NCBI GenBank assembly: GCA_947167315.1
Contig: CAMVHP010000049.1
Span: 1-6,566, forward strand
Direction: 5' to 3'
Source of the DNA: RGIG8782 sp017475895
Lineage (GTDB): Bacteria > Pseudomonadota > Alphaproteobacteria > Rickettsiales > UBA1997
DNA length: 6,566 nucleotides
Under the pieces are notes generated by a model. The model saw nothing but the letters and a program-made list of their open reading frames with translations, had not been told where the DNA came from and ran no database searches. The position numbers and the translations under genes are program-made. Below are positions 5,629-6,566 of the stretch, piece by piece (the first letter of the stretch is position 1; each line of letters opens with the position of its first letter).

Positions 5629-5644
5629 CCATACTAGTGTATGG
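5629..5644. repeat. Short inverted repeat CCATAC-TAGT-GTATGG
   Basis: A 6-bp stem with a 4-nt loop, the most GC-containing symmetrical element in the lpxA-radC gap. The T-tract that follows is weak (ACTTTTATA), so it is a poor terminator; a protein-binding site or RNA hairpin are options. Confidence 0.3.
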
Positions 5645-5734
5645 GTATGACTTTTATAAAAAAAATAAAAGTAATGTTAAGGTAAAATTGATTTAGGTTA
5701 TAGGTTACCAAATTGAATTATAAAATAAAGTAAA

Positions 5735-6475
5735 ATGAAAGAAATAATGAATATAAAAGAAGCAGTCGATCACAGAAAATTCAATGCTGGACACAGACAA
5801 AGAGTAAGAGAAAGATTTTTAACTTGTAGGAGTTCAATGAAAGACTATGAGATTTTAGAAATGGCTCTATTTTTAGCTATTTCTAGACAGGATACTAAGG
5901 GTATAGCTAAAATTCTAATGAACAAATTCAAAAGTCTAGCAAATATTATAAATGCCGATGAAGAACAATTAAGAGGTATTGATGGGGTTGGTGATTCTAT
6001 AATATGTGCCATAAAACTATTTCATGAAGTACATCTGAGAATGTTAAGGGAAAATATAAGGAAATATGATCCAAAGTTAAGTAATCTTGATGAAGTTGTT
6101 GAGTATTGTAAAGCAAAAATAGGTCATCTGGTGCGGGAGGAGGTCTTAATTTTATTTGTAAATAATGCTAGTCGATTGGTTTGTGAAGATATAATAAATA
6201 CTGGCAACGTTAATGAAGTTAACGTTAATAAAGGCATGATAATAGTAAAAGCAGTGCAAAACGGGGCTGCCGGTATCATTATGGTTCACAACCATCCCTC
6301 TGGTAATCCCAATCCGTCCGAAAATGATAAGGAGCTGACAAAAAGCATGTTTAAGTTGCTGAAGGAGGTGAAACTTGACCTTTTTGACCATATAATCGTT
6401 TCAAATAATAAGATTTATAGCTTTTGTAGAAGTGGTCTTTTGAACAAAATAAAATCGTTAGGTCCTATGATTTAA
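5735..6475 (+). CDS. radC: RadC-family JAB/MPN metalloprotein (DNA repair protein RadC)
   Basis: The N-terminal part (about 19-65) reads GHRQRVRERF, DYEILEMALFLAISRQDTKGIAK, the form typical of alphaproteobacterial RadC. A helix-hairpin-helix DNA-binding motif follows (LRGIDGVGDSIICAIKL, 79-95). The C-terminal JAB domain has the JAMM zinc motif VHNHPSGNPNPSEND (184-198): His185, His187, Ser195 and Asp198. The usual Y-P-R-E-V stretch ahead of it is replaced by NVNKGMIIVKA. The 246 residues are full length. RadC is a cytosolic, conserved protein whose enzymatic role is unsettled; the older link to radiation repair was later withdrawn for E. coli, and roles in competence or mobile elements are discussed. 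The start ATG at 5735 has no visible Shine-Dalgarno; an ATG at 5747 is also possible. It is transcribed alone here. Confidence 0.93.
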   Translation: MKEIMNIKEAVDHRKFNAGHRQRVRERFLTCRSSMKDYEILEMALFLAISRQDTKGIAKILMNKFKSLANIINADEEQLRGIDGVGDSIICAIKLFHEVHLRMLRENIRKYDPKLSNLDEVVEYCKAKIGHLVREEVLILFVNNASRLVCEDIINTGNVNEVNVNKGMIIVKAVQNGAAGIIMVHNHPSGNPNPSENDKELTKSMFKLLKEVKLDLFDHIIVSNNKIYSFCRSGLLNKIKSLGPMI

Positions 6476-6482
6476 TTTTTTT
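6452..6482 (+). terminator. Weak candidate terminator overlapping the radC stop
   Basis: AAATCGT (6452-6458) pairs with ATGATTT (6467-6473) including one G-T wobble, across an 8-nt loop, and a T7 run starts at 6476. The stem is AT-rich and short, and it lies within the last radC codons, so efficiency is doubtful. Confidence 0.35.
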
Positions 6483-6566
6483 ATTTTTATGACTTTTAAA
6501 AATTTTATTTCCCCCCCAACTTTCCTCAAATTTTTTTTCTCCTCCCTGTCCCATTTCTTTCCCATC
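6483..6566 (+). other. Pyrimidine-rich low-complexity tail at the window edge
   Basis: After radC the DNA becomes almost pure C/T. A run of seven C residues (6511-6517) is followed by alternating C and T blocks, with only one G and a handful of A residues to the end. Nothing like it occurs elsewhere in the window, where C runs are rare. No gene is seen. It resembles an assembly or sequencing artefact at a contig end more than native sequence. Confidence 0.45.

Larger units (their letters stand above)
5382..5734 (+). other. AT-rich intergenic gap between lpxA and radC
   Basis: These 353 bases contain no convincing gene; the longest candidate small ORFs on either strand are about 25 codons without ribosome binding sites. 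What can be seen is a promoter-like pair at 5403-5431, a small inverted repeat at 5629-5644, and a tandem TAGGTTA TAGGTTA at 5694-5707 shortly before radC. No clear rho-independent terminator follows lpxA. The region could hold the radC leader, a small RNA, or simply degraded DNA. Confidence 0.5.

Noticed and set aside
5641..5685. Small ORF of 14 codons in the lpxA-radC gap
   Set aside because: No ribosome binding site, too short, and composition is explained by the AT-rich background.
5688..5724. Promoter immediately upstream of radC (TTGATT and TATAAA)
   Set aside because: The hexamers are about 25 bp apart and the -10 would leave almost no leader before the ATG.
6205..6230. Repeated AACGTTAA palindromes inside radC
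   Set aside because: They fall in frame over NVNEVNVN in a conserved part of the protein and are explained by codon choice in a short amino-acid repeat.
1..6566. UGA-to-tryptophan recoding, suggested by no confident gene ending in TGA
   Set aside because: Tryptophan is encoded by TGG and all proteins are full length without in-frame TGA; the sample of stops is small.
1..6566. CRISPR array, transposon ends, phage genes, tRNA or rRNA
   Set aside because: No regularly spaced repeats, transposase motifs, integrase, terminal inverted repeats or GC-rich cloverleaf-like segments were seen on either strand.

Overview
The window reads as chromosomal DNA from a low-GC (about one third G+C by eye) Gram-negative bacterium, most likely an alphaproteobacterium. 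LpxA and KdsB imply an outer membrane with lipid A and KDO. The RadC N-terminus (GHRQRVRERF, then RQDTK) follows the alphaproteobacterial pattern. Two short membrane genes resemble alphaproteobacterial succinate dehydrogenase anchors. All genes read through in the standard code; every confident gene stops with TAA or TAG. No mobile element, CRISPR array, tRNA or rRNA was recognised, and I see no clear accessory defence-type system.

Layout, left to right. Bases 1-1145 (+): the 3' end of an adenosine-deaminase-family gene, followed 2 nt later by a diacylglycerol/lipid-kinase-family gene. Bases 1146-1391: a short gap with a possible decayed coding remnant and then a good promoter. Bases 1392-2853 (+): a HAD-superfamily phosphatase 1 nt ahead of kdsB (CMP-KDO synthetase), closed by a strong bidirectional hairpin terminator at 2879-2910. 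Bases 2910-4289, or to 4409 (-): a convergent three-gene unit read sdhC-like, sdhD-like, then a TrmR/YrrM-type O-methyltransferase, with overlapping starts and stops. Bases 4290-4523: a divergent intergenic region with a well-formed promoter for lpxA. Bases 4524-5381 (+): lpxA standing alone. Bases 5382-5734: a very AT-rich noncoding gap. Bases 5735-6475 (+): radC. Bases 6476-6566: a pyrimidine-rich tail that looks like a contig edge.

How the genes fit together: kdsB, lpxA and probably the HAD enzyme serve the lipid A-KDO core. The two LPS transcription units share an identical 15-bp sequence in their promoters (1325-1339 and 4447-4461). The most interesting content is the minus-strand pair. 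These genes would normally be called hypothetical membrane proteins, but their length, three-helix topology and residue spacing suggest a divergent SdhC/SdhD pair without sdhAB beside it. The SdhC-like member lacks the usual heme-ligand histidine, and the pair is translationally chained to a methyltransferase.
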